Below, piece by piece: positions 33,753 to 41,860 of a DNA stretch of 64,000 nt (within the stretch, counting starts at the first letter, position 1; each line of letters starts with the position of its first letter). The DNA is from Anaerolineales bacterium (lineage in GTDB: Bacteria > Chloroflexota > Anaerolineae > Anaerolineales > UBA6663), in NCBI GenBank assembly GCA_020850595.1, contig JADZEK010000034.1:62001-126000 (forward strand), read 5' to 3'. The notes under the pieces were generated by a model, which had not been told where the DNA came from, did not search any database, and worked only from the letters and a program-made list of their open reading frames with translations. Made by a program: the position numbers and the translations under genes.

Positions 33753-34552
33753 GGAATCTCCGGCTGTGCAGCTGCGGCCAGCGCCGCCAACGAACTGTGA
33801 AAATCAGCCTCGCCAAAGACTTCCAGCGTCAACACGCCGCGATACTCGGCCTCGCGCAGCAGCGCCAGCACCGGCGCCAGCTGCTCGCGCGGCTGATGGA
33901 CCAGCGACTGGTGATCGCGGCCCTCAGCGTTGAGGCCGTGCAAATGCACCACGCGCAGGCGCGGCAGCGCCGCCCGCAGATAGGGCAGCGGGTCGTGGCC
34001 GTCGCGCCACAGGTGGCCTATATCCACACAGCGGCTCACCGGCACCCGTTCCAGCACCGGCAGGATGAAATCGAGCGGATAGCCTTCCAGGTTCTCCACC
34101 GCCAGACGCTCCGGCTCGCCCGCCCAATCGGCCGCGAACTCCAAAGCCCGCGCGGCCTGCGCCTGCCACGCCACCGCCATCGCCGCCGTCGCCTGCCCCG
34201 TGCGTTGCGCCGCCAGCAGCTCCCGGCCGTCCAGGTGCAGCACATACGCCCAGGGCTGCAGGCCGCCCGTCAGCTCGATCACGCGCCGCGCCTGCGCCAG
34301 CGAGGGATGAGTGGCACTGCCATCGGCCCACAGCCGCAGATCGAGCGGCAAGTGCACGGTGTAGCTCAACCCCTGCTCGCCCACGGCCCGCAGCGCCGCC
34401 GCTTCAGCCGCATCTGGATAGTTGCATTGGCCGTCGGGCAGGTCAAACAGCACCAGTTCCATGTCCTGAGCGTAGTCGCGCAGATAACGCGCATTGTCGG
34501 CCAGCCCGGCCGGGAGGATATAGGAGGTTGTGCCCAACCGAAGAGAGGTCAT
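33749..34552 (-). CDS. cbiR: Cobamide-remodelling phosphodiesterase CbiR (AP-endonuclease 2 fold)
   Basis: From the ATG at 34552 the protein has 267 residues in a xylose-isomerase/AP-endonuclease-like TIM barrel. The N-terminus LRLGTTSYILPAGLADNARYL followed by DMELVLFDLPDG, and the YTVHLPLDLRL strand, are characteristic of CbiR. Metal-binding candidates are the His in VHLPLD, Glu in VENLEGYPLD, Asp and His in CVDIGHLWRDGHD, and Glu in TLEVFGE. Characterised CbiR of Akkermansia hydrolyses the nucleotide-loop phosphoester of cobamides to release cobinamide phosphate. The start overlaps the cobS stop (TGATG), placing it among cobamide salvage genes. Confidence 0.87.
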   Translation of the reverse strand: MTSLRLGTTSYILPAGLADNARYLRDYAQDMELVLFDLPDGQCNYPDAAEAAALRAVGEQGLSYTVHLPLDLRLWADGSATHPSLAQARRVIELTGGLQPWAYVLHLDGRELLAAQRTGQATAAMAVAWQAQAARALEFAADWAGEPERLAVENLEGYPLDFILPVLERVPVSRCVDIGHLWRDGHDPLPYLRAALPRLRVVHLHGLNAEGRDHQSLVHQPREQLAPVLALLREAEYRGVLTLEVFGEADFHSSLAALAAAAQPEIP

Positions 34553-35292
34553 CAAGAGAGGCTCCCGCCCCCAGAGAACGCCAGCAGCACCACCAACTCG
34601 CTCAGCTCTACCGTCAGCCCCAGCACGTCGCCGGTCACGCCGCCCAGCCGCGCCCGCGCCGCCTGCCACACCAGCCAGGCCTCCCCATGCGCCAGCGCCA
34701 GCCCCAAGAGGCCGCGCCAGCCGCCCAGCAGAGCCACCAGCAGCGTCGCTGCCCCTACTGCCCACAGCGCGCGCGGCTGCAACCCCAGCGCGAAATCTGC
34801 TCCCAGCCCGCCCGGCCGCGCATTCGGCTGCCGCGCCATCAAGAGCAGCAGCCAGCGGCCGGCCAGCGGCGCAATCAATAATGGCGCAGCGCGTCCCAGC
34901 CCGGCGCTCCCCAACCCAGCAACGGCCAGCACCTTCAGCAGCACGAACAAGATCAGGCTCAGCCCGCCGAACGTGCCCAGCCGCGGGTCGCGCATGATCT
35001 CCAACCGTCGCTCGGGCGTGGCCGCCGCCGGCAGCCCATCGCCGCAGTCGGCCAGGCCGTCCAGGTGCAGCCCGCCGGTCAGCGCGGCCCACAGCGCCAC
35101 CACCAGCGCGCCGCTGAGCAACTCCGGAAAGGTGCGCCCCGCCAGCCAGTCGCCGGCCGCCAGCAGCGCCCCCAACACCAGCCCCACCAGCGGGAAGTAC
35201 AGCGCTGCCCGACCCAAATCGCCGGGAAGCGGGGCAGTCTGCCAGCGGCGCGGCACCGGCAGCGTGGTTAGAAAGCTGAAGGCCAGCCACAT
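34552..35292 (-). CDS. cobS: Adenosylcobinamide-GDP ribazoletransferase (cobalamin synthase)
   Basis: The ATG at 35292 gives a 246-residue polytopic membrane protein starting MWLAFSFLTTLPVP, the usual CobS N-terminus. A TTG at 35325 would add 11 residues. The catalytic-region motif GGLHLDGLADCGDGLPA lies near residue 75, followed by IMRDPRLGTFG and, near the end, GGVTGDVLGLTVELSE. About seven hydrophobic segments are present. CobS joins adenosylcobinamide-GDP to alpha-ribazole (or its phosphate) in the membrane, the last assembly step. It is translationally coupled to cbiR downstream. Confidence 0.93.
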   Translation of the reverse strand: MWLAFSFLTTLPVPRRWQTAPLPGDLGRAALYFPLVGLVLGALLAAGDWLAGRTFPELLSGALVVALWAALTGGLHLDGLADCGDGLPAAATPERRLEIMRDPRLGTFGGLSLILFVLLKVLAVAGLGSAGLGRAAPLLIAPLAGRWLLLLMARQPNARPGGLGADFALGLQPRALWAVGAATLLVALLGGWRGLLGLALAHGEAWLVWQAARARLGGVTGDVLGLTVELSELVVLLAFSGGGSLS

Positions 35293-35423
35293 GCGCGTAT
35301 CACCAGGAAATGGCCTAATCCGCAACCAGGCATGGTACTGACCCCTGGCGCCGGCCCGATGGCGCCGACGGCCAAGGGCTTGTTAGCGCCCCACCGCCCC
35401 ATTTCACGGCAACGGTTGCGGGT

Positions 35424-35452
35424 AAATTAGCAAGCGCCCCTCTCAACCGCAA
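35424..35452 (-). promoter_or_regulatory. Possible internal promoter for cobS-cbiR-alkX-cobU
   Basis: TTGCGG and TAATTT on the minus strand are 17 bp apart, in the 179-bp gap between cobT and cobS. Both boxes are imperfect. No B12 riboswitch motif was found in this gap. Confidence 0.3.
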
Positions 35453-35471
35453 ACAGAAACGGAAAACTCCA

Positions 35472-36518
35472 TCAGTCCTTATCGCTCACACCCGCCTCGG
35501 CGAAGGTGGCCATTTCATTGTGCAGGCGCACCGCCGCCTCCACCACCTGAAAGGCCAGCGCCGCGCCTGTGCCCTCGCCTAGCCGCAGGTCTAGGTCGAA
35601 CAGCGGCGTCAGGCCCAGGTGGGCCAGCAGCGCGCGATGCCCGATCTCCACCGAACGATGCGCGGCGATCAGGTAGCCCGTCACCGTCGGGTCCAGCCCG
35701 GCCGCAATCAGCGCCGCCGCGCCGGAGATGAAGCCGTCAATCACCACCGGCACGCGCCGCGCCGCCGCGCCCAGCATCACCCCCGCCAGCCCGCCGATCT
35801 CCAGCCCGCCCACCTTCGCCAGAACGTCCAGCGCATCGGCGGGGTTGGGCTGGTTCAGCCGCAGCGCCGCCTCAATCGCTGCCACCTTGCGCGCCAGCCC
35901 GGCGTCGTCCACGCCCGTGCCGCGCCCGGTCACCTGCGCCACCGGCGCGCCCGTCACCGCCGCCACAATCGCGGCAGAGGGCGTGGTATTGCCGATGCCC
36001 ATGTCGCCCGTCGCCAGCAGGTCCAGCCCGGCGTCGCACTCCGCCGCGGCCACCTCCAGGCCCACCTGCACCGCCGCCTCGGCCTGGTCTTTCGTCAGCG
36101 CCGGGCCGTGCGTGAAGTTCTGCGTGCCATAGGCCACCTTGCGCCGCAACAGCCCCGGCTGTTCCGGCAGATCCGCCGCCACGCCCACATCCACCACCAC
36201 CACGCGCGCCCCCGCCTGGCGCGCCAGCACATTTATGGCCGCGCCGCCATGCACAAAGTTGAGCACCATCTGCGGCGTCACCGCCGCCGGGTACGCGCTC
36301 ACCCCCGAGTGTGTCACGCCGTGGTCGCCGGCCATCACGATCACGGCCTTGCGCGCCACGCTCGGCCGCGCTCGCCCGGTGATGGCCGCCAGTTGCGCCG
36401 CCAGCGTTTCTAATCGCCCCAGGCTGCCCGGCGGCTTGGTCAGGCTTGCCTGTCTGGCGCGCGCCGCATCAGCGGCGGCGGTGTCGAGCGGCGGGAGGGT
36501 GGGCAGTTGGAGTGGCAT
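35472..36518 (-). CDS. cobT: Nicotinate-nucleotide-dimethylbenzimidazole phosphoribosyltransferase
   Basis: The 348-residue protein is a full-length CobT. It has TKPPGSLGRLETLA at residues 27-40, VMAGDHGVTHSGVSAYP near 66, GDMGIGNTTPSAAI near 172, and LRLGEGTGAALA near 310 with the catalytic Glu. CobT activates lower-ligand bases such as 5,6-dimethylbenzimidazole to alpha-ribotides for CobS. It starts 2 bp after the pduO stop, so the two form a tight pair. No bluB or other lower-base synthesis gene is visible, so the base may be imported or made elsewhere. Confidence 0.95.
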   Translation of the reverse strand: MPLQLPTLPPLDTAAADAARARQASLTKPPGSLGRLETLAAQLAAITGRARPSVARKAVIVMAGDHGVTHSGVSAYPAAVTPQMVLNFVHGGAAINVLARQAGARVVVVDVGVAADLPEQPGLLRRKVAYGTQNFTHGPALTKDQAEAAVQVGLEVAAAECDAGLDLLATGDMGIGNTTPSAAIVAAVTGAPVAQVTGRGTGVDDAGLARKVAAIEAALRLNQPNPADALDVLAKVGGLEIGGLAGVMLGAAARRVPVVIDGFISGAAALIAAGLDPTVTGYLIAAHRSVEIGHRALLAHLGLTPLFDLDLRLGEGTGAALAFQVVEAAVRLHNEMATFAEAGVSDKD

Positions 36519-36520
36519 AG

Positions 36521-37084
36521 TTAGGCGTGTGAGTCCCAGAGCGGTTCATCAACGCCGCGCTGGTGGTTCTCATAGCGGGCGGCGACGAACAGCAGATCCG
36601 AAAGGCGGTTAAGGTAGTGCAGAGTGTAGCGGCCGATGGCTTCGCGCCGAGCCAGCGTCACCACGGCTCGCTCAGCGCGGCGGCAGATGGTGCGTGTCAG
36701 TTGCAGCTGCGCCGCCGCCGCGCCGCCGCCCGGCAAGATGAAGTTTTGCAGCGGCCCCACCACCTGGTTGAACTCATCAATCAGCTGTTCCAGGTGCTCA
36801 ATGTGGCGCGGTTCAATCTGCGGCAGCGGGCGCCTGGCCTTATCGGCTTCCCGAAAACACAGGTCCGAGCCAAGGTGAAACAGCTCGTTCTGAATCGGCC
36901 GCAGCGTCTCGTCAAGCCGCGGGCTGAGGCCCAGCGCCAGCGCCACGCCCAGCGCGGCGTTCAGCTCGTCCACCGTGCCGTAGGCCTGCACACGCGGCGC
37001 ATCCTTGGCCACGCGCTGGCCGCCGCCCAGGCTCGTCTCGCCGTCGTCGCCTCGGCGCGTATACAATTTCGTCAGTCGTGGCAT
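36521..37084 (-). CDS. pduO: ATP:cob(I)alamin adenosyltransferase, PduO type
   Basis: The 187-residue protein has the PduO-type ATP site [21 protein letters not shown] at residues 5-25, [13 protein letters not shown] near 34, the LHSDL-like segment [10 protein letters not shown], and C-terminal [15 protein letters not shown]. It transfers the adenosyl group from ATP to cob(I)alamin or cobinamide, making the coenzyme form required by CobU and CobS. It lies 150 bp downstream of btuD and 2 bp upstream of cobT. The gap before it contains one copy of the dispersed ATTCGTGG repeat. Confidence 0.94.
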   Translation of the reverse strand: MPRLTKLYTRRGDDGETSLGGGQRVAKDAPRVQAYGTVDELNAALGVALALGLSPRLDETLRPIQNELFHLGSDLCFREADKARRPLPQIEPRHIEHLEQLIDEFNQVVGPLQNFILPGGGAAAAQLQLTRTICRRAERAVVTLARREAIGRYTLHYLNRLSDLLFVAARYENHQRGVDEPLWDSHA

Positions 37085-37161
37085 CGGCCGTTCCCCTGCC
37101 CGGTGTTGAGCCGCTCACCGGCTGGGCCGCCAGTCGCCCCCACCCGCCTCGCGCTTTCCCG

Positions 37162-37212
37162 TTTCGTGCTCATTCGTTTCCCGTTCGCGTTCATTCGTGG
37201 CAAAAATCCCCC
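37162..37212 (+). repeat. Dispersed ATTCGTGGCAARAATCC repeat, copy 2
   Basis: Spaced TTCGTG/ATTCGT units end in ATTCGTGGCAAAAATCC. This copy lies in the gap between btuD and pduO, oriented opposite to the cobamide genes. Confidence 0.65.
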
Positions 37213-37234
37213 CGGTACATCGCGCCCGCTAGCC

Positions 37235-38017
37235 TCACCGCGCCCCGTCGGCCAGCACCACCGGCGTGCCGTGCGAGGGGTGCGTGCTCACCGCGATGTT
37301 CACATCGTACACCTGGCTCAGCCGCTCGGCGGTGAACACCTCCGCCGCCGGGCCTTGCGCCACGATCGTGCCGCGCGCCATCAGCGCTACGCGGTCGGCA
37401 TACAGCGCGGCCTGGTTCAAGTCGTGCAGCGTCACCAGCACCGCCAACTGCTGCTCGCGCGCCAGCGCCCGCACCAGTTCCAGCACCGTCACCTGGTGCT
37501 TCAAGTCCAGGTGCGCCGTCGGCTCGTCCAGCAGCAGCGCGCGCGGCTCCTGCGCCAGCGCGCGAGCCAGCACCACCCGCTGCTGCTCCCCGCCGGAAAG
37601 CTCGCCCACCGGCCGATCCGCCAGCGGCTCGATCTGCGTGCGGCGCATGGCCGCCCAGGCCACCTCGCAGTCGTGGCGGCTCTCGCCCCCCCACAACGGC
37701 AGGTGCGGCGTGCGGCCCATCAGCACGATCTCCCCCACCGTGAAACCTTCCGGCAAGTGGAGCATCTGCGGCACCACCGCCACACGCCGGGCGCGCTGCG
37801 CGGGCGGCAAATGCAGCAGGTTTGCCCCGTCTAACTCGGCCCGCCCGCTGCGCGCCGCCAGCACGCCGCTCAGCACCTTGATCAGCGTAGACTTGCCCGC
37901 GCCGTTCGGCCCTACCAGCGCCACCACCTCGCCCGCGCCCACCTCCAGGCTCACCGAACGCAACACCAAGCCGTTACTGTAAGCCGCGGCTAAATCACTG
38001 ATCGTCAGGCGCGTCAT
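37235..38017 (-). CDS. btuD: Cobalamin/iron-complex ABC transporter ATPase
   Basis: The 260-residue ATPase has Walker A GPNGAGKST near residue 36, signature LSGGEQQRV near 138, Walker B ALLLDEPTAHLD near 158 and the switch His in LVTLHDLNQAA. The FecE/BtuD subfamily is indicated by its length and the partner BtuC-type permease 2 bp upstream. By sequence alone, such systems carry either siderophores or cobalamin. The upstream riboswitch and downstream cobamide genes decide for corrinoids. Confidence 0.9.
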   Translation of the reverse strand: MTRLTISDLAAAYSNGLVLRSVSLEVGAGEVVALVGPNGAGKSTLIKVLSGVLAARSGRAELDGANLLHLPPAQRARRVAVVPQMLHLPEGFTVGEIVLMGRTPHLPLWGGESRHDCEVAWAAMRRTQIEPLADRPVGELSGGEQQRVVLARALAQEPRALLLDEPTAHLDLKHQVTVLELVRALAREQQLAVLVTLHDLNQAALYADRVALMARGTIVAQGPAAEVFTAERLSQVYDVNIAVSTHPSHGTPVVLADGAR

Positions 38018-38019
38018 GG

Positions 38020-39132
38020 CTAAAACACCGATCGCTTCAGGCGGCGCAGCAAGAACACAAAAAACGGCGCGCCCGCCAGCGCCGTCACCACGCCAACCGG
38101 CAGTTCCTGCGGGGCCAGCGCCGTGCGCGCCACCAGGTCCGCCAGGATGAGGAATGCTGCGCCGCCCAGCGCCGACAACGGCAGCAGGCGGCGATAATCC
38201 GGCCCACCCATCAGTCGCAGCGCGTGCGGCACCACCAACCCCACGAACCCAGTCAGCCCGCCAAAGGCTACCACCGCCGCCGTCATCAGTGTGGCCGCCA
38301 GCACCACCGCCGCCTTCACGCGCTCCACGTTCACGCCCAACTGCCGCGCCTGCTCCTCATCCAGTTGTAGCACGTTCAGCGCGCGGGCGTGCAGTTGCAG
38401 CACGACCCACCCCACGCCCACATACGGCAAGATCACCAGCACCGCCTCCCAGCCGCCGCCGGTGTAGCCGCCCAGCAGCCAGTTGAAGGCGCGCCGCAGC
38501 CCTTCCGGCGTGCGCAGCATCAAGAAGGTGGTCAGGGCTGAGGCGAACGCGCCGATCGCCACGCCCGCCAGCAGCATAGTGGAGATCGGCACCCGCCGCC
38601 CCACCTGCGCGCTCAACGTCACCAGTCCCACCGTCGCCAGCGCGCCCAAAAACGCCCCGACCGGCACCAGCCCCAGCCCCAGGAACGTCCCCGGCGTTTG
38701 CAGCGTCAGCGCCAGCGTCGCGCCCAGCCCCGCGCCCGAGGCCACCCCCACCAGGTACGGGTCTGCCAACGGGTTGCGGAACAAGCCCTGATACGCCGCG
38801 CCCGCCGAGGCCAGCGCCGCCCCTGTGACGGCGATGAAGGCGATGCGCGGCAGGCGGATGTCGAACAGGATCGTGCGGTACTTATCCGGCCATGCCGTCG
38901 CGCCCAGGCCCATCAGTCGCTCACCCAGCAGCGCCAGCACCGCGTCTAGCGGCACGGCCACCGACCCGATCACGACAGCCAGCAGCGCCGCGCCGATCAG
39001 CGCGACCAGACACACTGCCAGCAGCGCCAGGCTGCGGCTGGGGTTGGGCGTCAGTGCGCGCGGCGGGAAGTCGTCGGGCTTCCGCGCCGGGCTGGCCGGC
39101 GCGGAAGCAGAACGGGTCGGACGAACGGTCAT
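38020..39132 (-). CDS. btuC: Cobalamin ABC transporter permease (FecCD/BtuC family)
   Basis: The 370-residue protein has about ten hydrophobic segments after a 30-residue cytoplasmic, Pro-rich start. Family motifs are RLPRIAFIAVTGAALASAGAAYQGLFRNPLADPYLVGV near 92-130, GRRVPISTMLLAGVAIGAF, FNWLLGG, and GLVVPHALRLMGGPDYRRLLPLSALGGAAFL near 300-330. It forms the transmembrane dimer for corrinoid import with BtuD and BtuF. The ATG overlaps the btuF stop by 4 bp. Confidence 0.92.
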   Translation of the reverse strand: MTVRPTRSASAPASPARKPDDFPPRALTPNPSRSLALLAVCLVALIGAALLAVVIGSVAVPLDAVLALLGERLMGLGATAWPDKYRTILFDIRLPRIAFIAVTGAALASAGAAYQGLFRNPLADPYLVGVASGAGLGATLALTLQTPGTFLGLGLVPVGAFLGALATVGLVTLSAQVGRRVPISTMLLAGVAIGAFASALTTFLMLRTPEGLRRAFNWLLGGYTGGGWEAVLVILPYVGVGWVVLQLHARALNVLQLDEEQARQLGVNVERVKAAVVLAATLMTAAVVAFGGLTGFVGLVVPHALRLMGGPDYRRLLPLSALGGAAFLILADLVARTALAPQELPVGVVTALAGAPFFVFLLRRLKRSVF

Positions 39133-40130
39133 TGAAACAGTTCAGGGTGAATCAGCTTAGCCAGTTCTTCCAGCCCGTCCACGATGCGCGGGCCGGGCCG
39201 GCTGATGAGATTATCGTTGAACGTGTAGACTTTGCCAGTCTTCACCGCGCTGATGTTGGCCCACCCATCGCGCGCCGCCACCAACTCCGGCGTTTGCCCG
39301 CCGTAGAGGGATGAGCCGAGCACGATGATCTGCGGATCGGCCGCCACCAGTTGCTCCAAGCTGATCTGGAAGTACATCTCGGTCGAGAGGTTGCCCACGT
39401 TCTCGCCGCCCGCCAGGTTGATGAGTTGGTCGTTGAAGGTGCCCGGGCCGGTGGTGTACGGGCTGCTCGGGTCGGTCGCGTCTAGCTCGTAAAACACGGT
39501 CGGGCGCTCGGTCACATTGGCCGTCGCCGCCTCTACCGCCGCCACGCGCGCCTGCATCTGCGCCACCAGCGCGGCGGCCGCCTCGTCCTTCCCGATCAAC
39601 GTGCCCACATCCGTGATGTCGGCATAGATGTCGTCAATCGTGCCGGCAATGCGCGTGGTGAAGACCGTCAGGCCCAGATCAGCCAGCTTCTGCACGTCAT
39701 CCGGGTTGGTAATGCCCGCCGCCAGCACCAGGTCTGGCTCCAGGGCCACCACCGCCTCGGTGTTCACCGAGGGATACAGGCTGCCGATGCTCGGCACGTC
39801 CAGCGCTTCGGCCGGGTAGTCGGAGAACTCGTCGCGGCCGATCAGCCGGTCGCCCGCGCCCAGCGCAAACAGGATTTCGGTGTTCGAGGGCGCCAGCGAC
39901 ACAATCTTCTGCGGCGGCGCGGTCAGGGTCACCTCGCGGCCCAGGCTGTCAACCACCGTAATCGTGCTGTCCTCGGTGGGCGCGGGCGCGGCGGTGTCAG
40001 TTGGCGCGGGCGCTTCGGTCGGCGCTTCGGTCGGCACGACGGTTGGCAGCGGCGCGCACGCCGCCAGCGGCAGGGCCAGCCCCAGGCTCAGCAGCAGGGA
40101 CAAGCTAGCAAGTCTCCAGCGATGCAACAT
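39129..40130 (-). CDS. btuF: Cobalamin-binding lipoprotein of the ABC importer
   Basis: The ATG at 40130 has an excellent GAGGAGG site and gives 333 residues. A signal peptide ends in the lipobox LPLAAC near residue 25, and a Pro/Thr/Glu-rich spacer reaches about 57. The BtuF/FecB-type periplasmic-binding fold follows, with VTLTAPPQKIVSLAPSNTEILFALGAGDRLIGRDEFSDYP. Lipid anchoring fits a cell with one membrane. It is the first gene after the B12 riboswitch, so its synthesis should fall when intracellular cobamide is high. Upstream in-frame starts to 40175 fall in the leader and are not used. Confidence 0.92.
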   Translation of the reverse strand: MLHRWRLASLSLLLSLGLALPLAACAPLPTVVPTEAPTEAPAPTDTAAPAPTEDSTITVVDSLGREVTLTAPPQKIVSLAPSNTEILFALGAGDRLIGRDEFSDYPAEALDVPSIGSLYPSVNTEAVVALEPDLVLAAGITNPDDVQKLADLGLTVFTTRIAGTIDDIYADITDVGTLIGKDEAAAALVAQMQARVAAVEAATANVTERPTVFYELDATDPSSPYTTGPGTFNDQLINLAGGENVGNLSTEMYFQISLEQLVAADPQIIVLGSSLYGGQTPELVAARDGWANISAVKTGKVYTFNDNLISRPGPRIVDGLEELAKLIHPELFQ

Positions 40131-40174
40131 GCGATGCCTCCTCAAAGTTATCTGTAGTCTTCGGTAATTAACCA

Positions 40175-40206
40175 CTAAGCCCCTTGTCGCGGGACAAGGG
40201 GCTTAG
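40175..40206 (-). terminator. Expression-platform hairpin of the B12 riboswitch
   Basis: A perfect 14-bp stem (40175-40188 with 40193-40206) with a 4-nt loop lies between the aptamer and btuF. On the minus strand it is followed by TGGTTAATTA, only partly U-rich. It could act as a regulated terminator or as an mRNA fold that couples aptamer state to btuF expression. Confidence 0.6.
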
Positions 40207-40273
40207 GCGGCGTCTGAACAGGTCTTGGTCATGCTCAGTGTGCGCACCCCCTTTCGGCGAGGTTCGTGGCAGC

Positions 40274-40424
40274 GCACTTAGGGTGGGCGACCTGGCTTGC
40301 CAGCCTAGCTGGCCTACAGTTGCGCGACAGCGCCGGACTGGTCAGGTCGCTTGGCTTGCGACCGACTTCACCGGACTTCGCCATTTATGCGCCGCCCATC
40401 CGGGGGCAGGCGCACCCTAAGTGC
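40274..40424 (-). promoter_or_regulatory. Cobalamin riboswitch aptamer (AdoCbl class)
   Basis: On the minus strand the closing P1 helix is a perfect 12-bp pairing of GCACTTAGGGTG (40413-40424) with CACCCTAAGTGC (40274-40285). Inside lie the conserved elements AAGTCCGGTGAAGTC, CCGGCGCTGTCGCGCAACTG and GGCTGGCAAGCCAGGTCGCC, which match the core and B12-box of cobalamin riboswitches. It lies between a strong promoter and btuF. Family knowledge says that binding of adenosylcobalamin represses the downstream uptake genes. Confidence 0.92.
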
Positions 40425-40444
40425 TGATATTGGATTGTGCCGCC

Positions 40445-40473
40445 ACGATACACCGACCGCGGCAGTTTGTCAA
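40445..40473 (-). promoter_or_regulatory. Promoter of the cobamide uptake/salvage operon
   Basis: On the minus strand, TTGACA (40468-40473) and TATCGT (40445-40450) are separated by 17 bp. Transcription would start near 40438, about 14 nt before the riboswitch P1 helix. Confidence 0.75.
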
Positions 40474-40882
40474 CGGAAATTCAGGGCCTTACAGTCACCC
40501 GACTCGCGGACCGCCTTCGCGCGCGATTCAAACTCGGCCCCGCCGCTCATCGGGACGTTCGTCTGGCGTGGCTATTGCTCTGCCATCTTAGGCTCAGGGC
40601 CACTCGCCCGCGCCACCCACCGGCGCGGCCACTACCGCCCGAAATCCACAGGGTCACACCCGATCGATTACTGCCCCTTGCCAATCCAGCATATCTTTCC
40701 TACGCTGGGGGCATCTCCTCGGCCCCGCGCCCGCCGCCTTACCAACTGCATCCGCCCTCATCGCGTCCGTTCGCGCCTCAGGCCGGTGGCCGAAGTGACA
40801 ATGGTGACGTTTCCGCCAGATCAAATGGCAACCGTGACAATGGTGACGTTCCTCGCCGCGCTTGTGTCACCCCCGCCTGCGC
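40474..40882. other. Gene-free region with two 17-bp direct repeats
   Basis: No coding frame here has family support. The right end holds two identical 17-bp copies of GTGACAATGGTGACGTT (40795-40811 and 40834-40850), starting 39 bp apart. The rest shows nothing I can identify. Confidence 0.5.
40795..40850. repeat. Pair of 17-bp direct repeats, each with two GTGAC half-sites
   Basis: GTGACAATGGTGACGTT occurs twice, starts 39 bp apart. Each copy contains GTGAC-N4-GTGAC. Function unknown; a protein-binding site or remnant of a mobile element is possible. Confidence 0.65.
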
Positions 40883-41794
40883 TCACCCACCCGACGCTGC
40901 CGCCTTCGCCGCCGCCTGCCGCCAATATAGGAACGCCACGCTCCCCAACAGCAGCGCCCCGCCCCACACCCCGCCCGGCGACAGCCGCTCGCGCAGCACC
41001 GTCACCGCCAGCAGCGTCGAAATCAGCGGCTCCAACAGCGCAAAGATCGTCGAGACCGTCGCCGTCACCGTGCGCAAGCCGAACACATACAAGCCATAGC
41101 CCACCGCCGTCGGCACCACCCCCAGGTACAGCAGAATGCCCCACCCCGCCGCCGAGTAAGTCGTGTCTAGCCCCGCCCCCAGCGCCAACGGCAGCAGCAG
41201 CACTGCGCTCAGCGTGAACGCCAGCGTCACCGGCTGAATAGGGTGATAGCGCGCCGCCGTCATCCGCGCCGTCAACGCCACCAGCGCGTACGACAGCCCC
41301 GCCCCCAGGGCCAGCGCCCCGCCCAACAGCAGCGCGGAAGGTATGGCCGCCTCGGGCGACTGGCCCACCAGCAGCACCGCGCCCGTCACCGCGCCCGCCA
41401 GCGCCAGCCCCACCGCCCACGTCAGCCGCTCGCCCAGGAACACCCCCGACAGTCCGGCCGCGAAGATCGGCGCGCTGCAAATGTTGACCAGCACCGCCGC
41501 CGCCACCCCAATGTGCGGGATCGCCGCGAAGTAGCACACCTGGTAGGCCGCGAACGCCACGCCCATGATCAGCAGCGGCAGCCGGTCGCGGGTCGCCACG
41601 CGCCAGAAGTTCGGCCCGACGAAGCAGCGGCTCAGCAGCAGCAGCACCGGCGCCGAGAGCGCCAGCCGCCAAAAGCTCACCGACAGCGGCGTGGTCGGCG
41701 TCAGGTCGTACAGCACCGCCACCGCCACGCCGATACTGCCCCAGGTCGTGGCGGCCAGCGTGATCGAAAGTAAGCCAAAGTTGAGTTTGGGCAT
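40883..41794 (-). CDS. EamA/DMT family transporter
   Basis: The 303-residue protein has ten predicted membrane helices in two EamA repeats (about residues 8-140 and 150-290). VSFWRLALSAPVLLLL and ALLEPLISTLLAVTVLRERLSPGGVWGGALLLGS are typical of the family. DMT transporters export amino acids, nucleotides or other metabolites. It lies divergent to the metallophosphoesterase gene with only 66 bp between starts. A TATACT -10 box for it overlaps that of the neighbour. Substrate unknown. Confidence 0.88.
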   Translation of the reverse strand: MPKLNFGLLSITLAATTWGSIGVAVAVLYDLTPTTPLSVSFWRLALSAPVLLLLSRCFVGPNFWRVATRDRLPLLIMGVAFAAYQVCYFAAIPHIGVAAAVLVNICSAPIFAAGLSGVFLGERLTWAVGLALAGAVTGAVLLVGQSPEAAIPSALLLGGALALGAGLSYALVALTARMTAARYHPIQPVTLAFTLSAVLLLPLALGAGLDTTYSAAGWGILLYLGVVPTAVGYGLYVFGLRTVTATVSTIFALLEPLISTLLAVTVLRERLSPGGVWGGALLLGSVAFLYWRQAAAKAAASGG

Positions 41795-41827
41795 AAGTCC
41801 ACTGGGGCCGGGCGAAGCAGCCGCGGC

Positions 41828-41854
41828 AGTATAACACGCGGCCTATGGTACGAT
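41828..41854. promoter_or_regulatory. Overlapping divergent -10 boxes
   Basis: Minus-strand TATACT at 41828-41833 serves the EamA gene (ATG at 41794). Plus-strand TACGAT at 41849-41854 ends 6 nt before the metallophosphoesterase ATG at 41861, implying leaderless transcription. The two promoters would compete for the same 66-bp space. Confidence 0.4.
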
Positions 41855-41860
41855 TCCGCG

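Noticed and set aside
35293-35471. Possible second B12 riboswitch before cobS
   Set aside because: The gap lacks the GCAACTG core and the AAGCCAGG-type B12 box. Only a weak promoter-like pair was seen.
36563-37834. A 423-codon plus-strand frame across pduO and btuD
   Set aside because: It is a shadow of two well-supported minus-strand genes.
37235-40130. Interpretation of BtuFCD as a siderophore importer
   Set aside because: The families are shared, but the upstream B12 riboswitch and downstream cobamide genes make corrinoid import far more likely.
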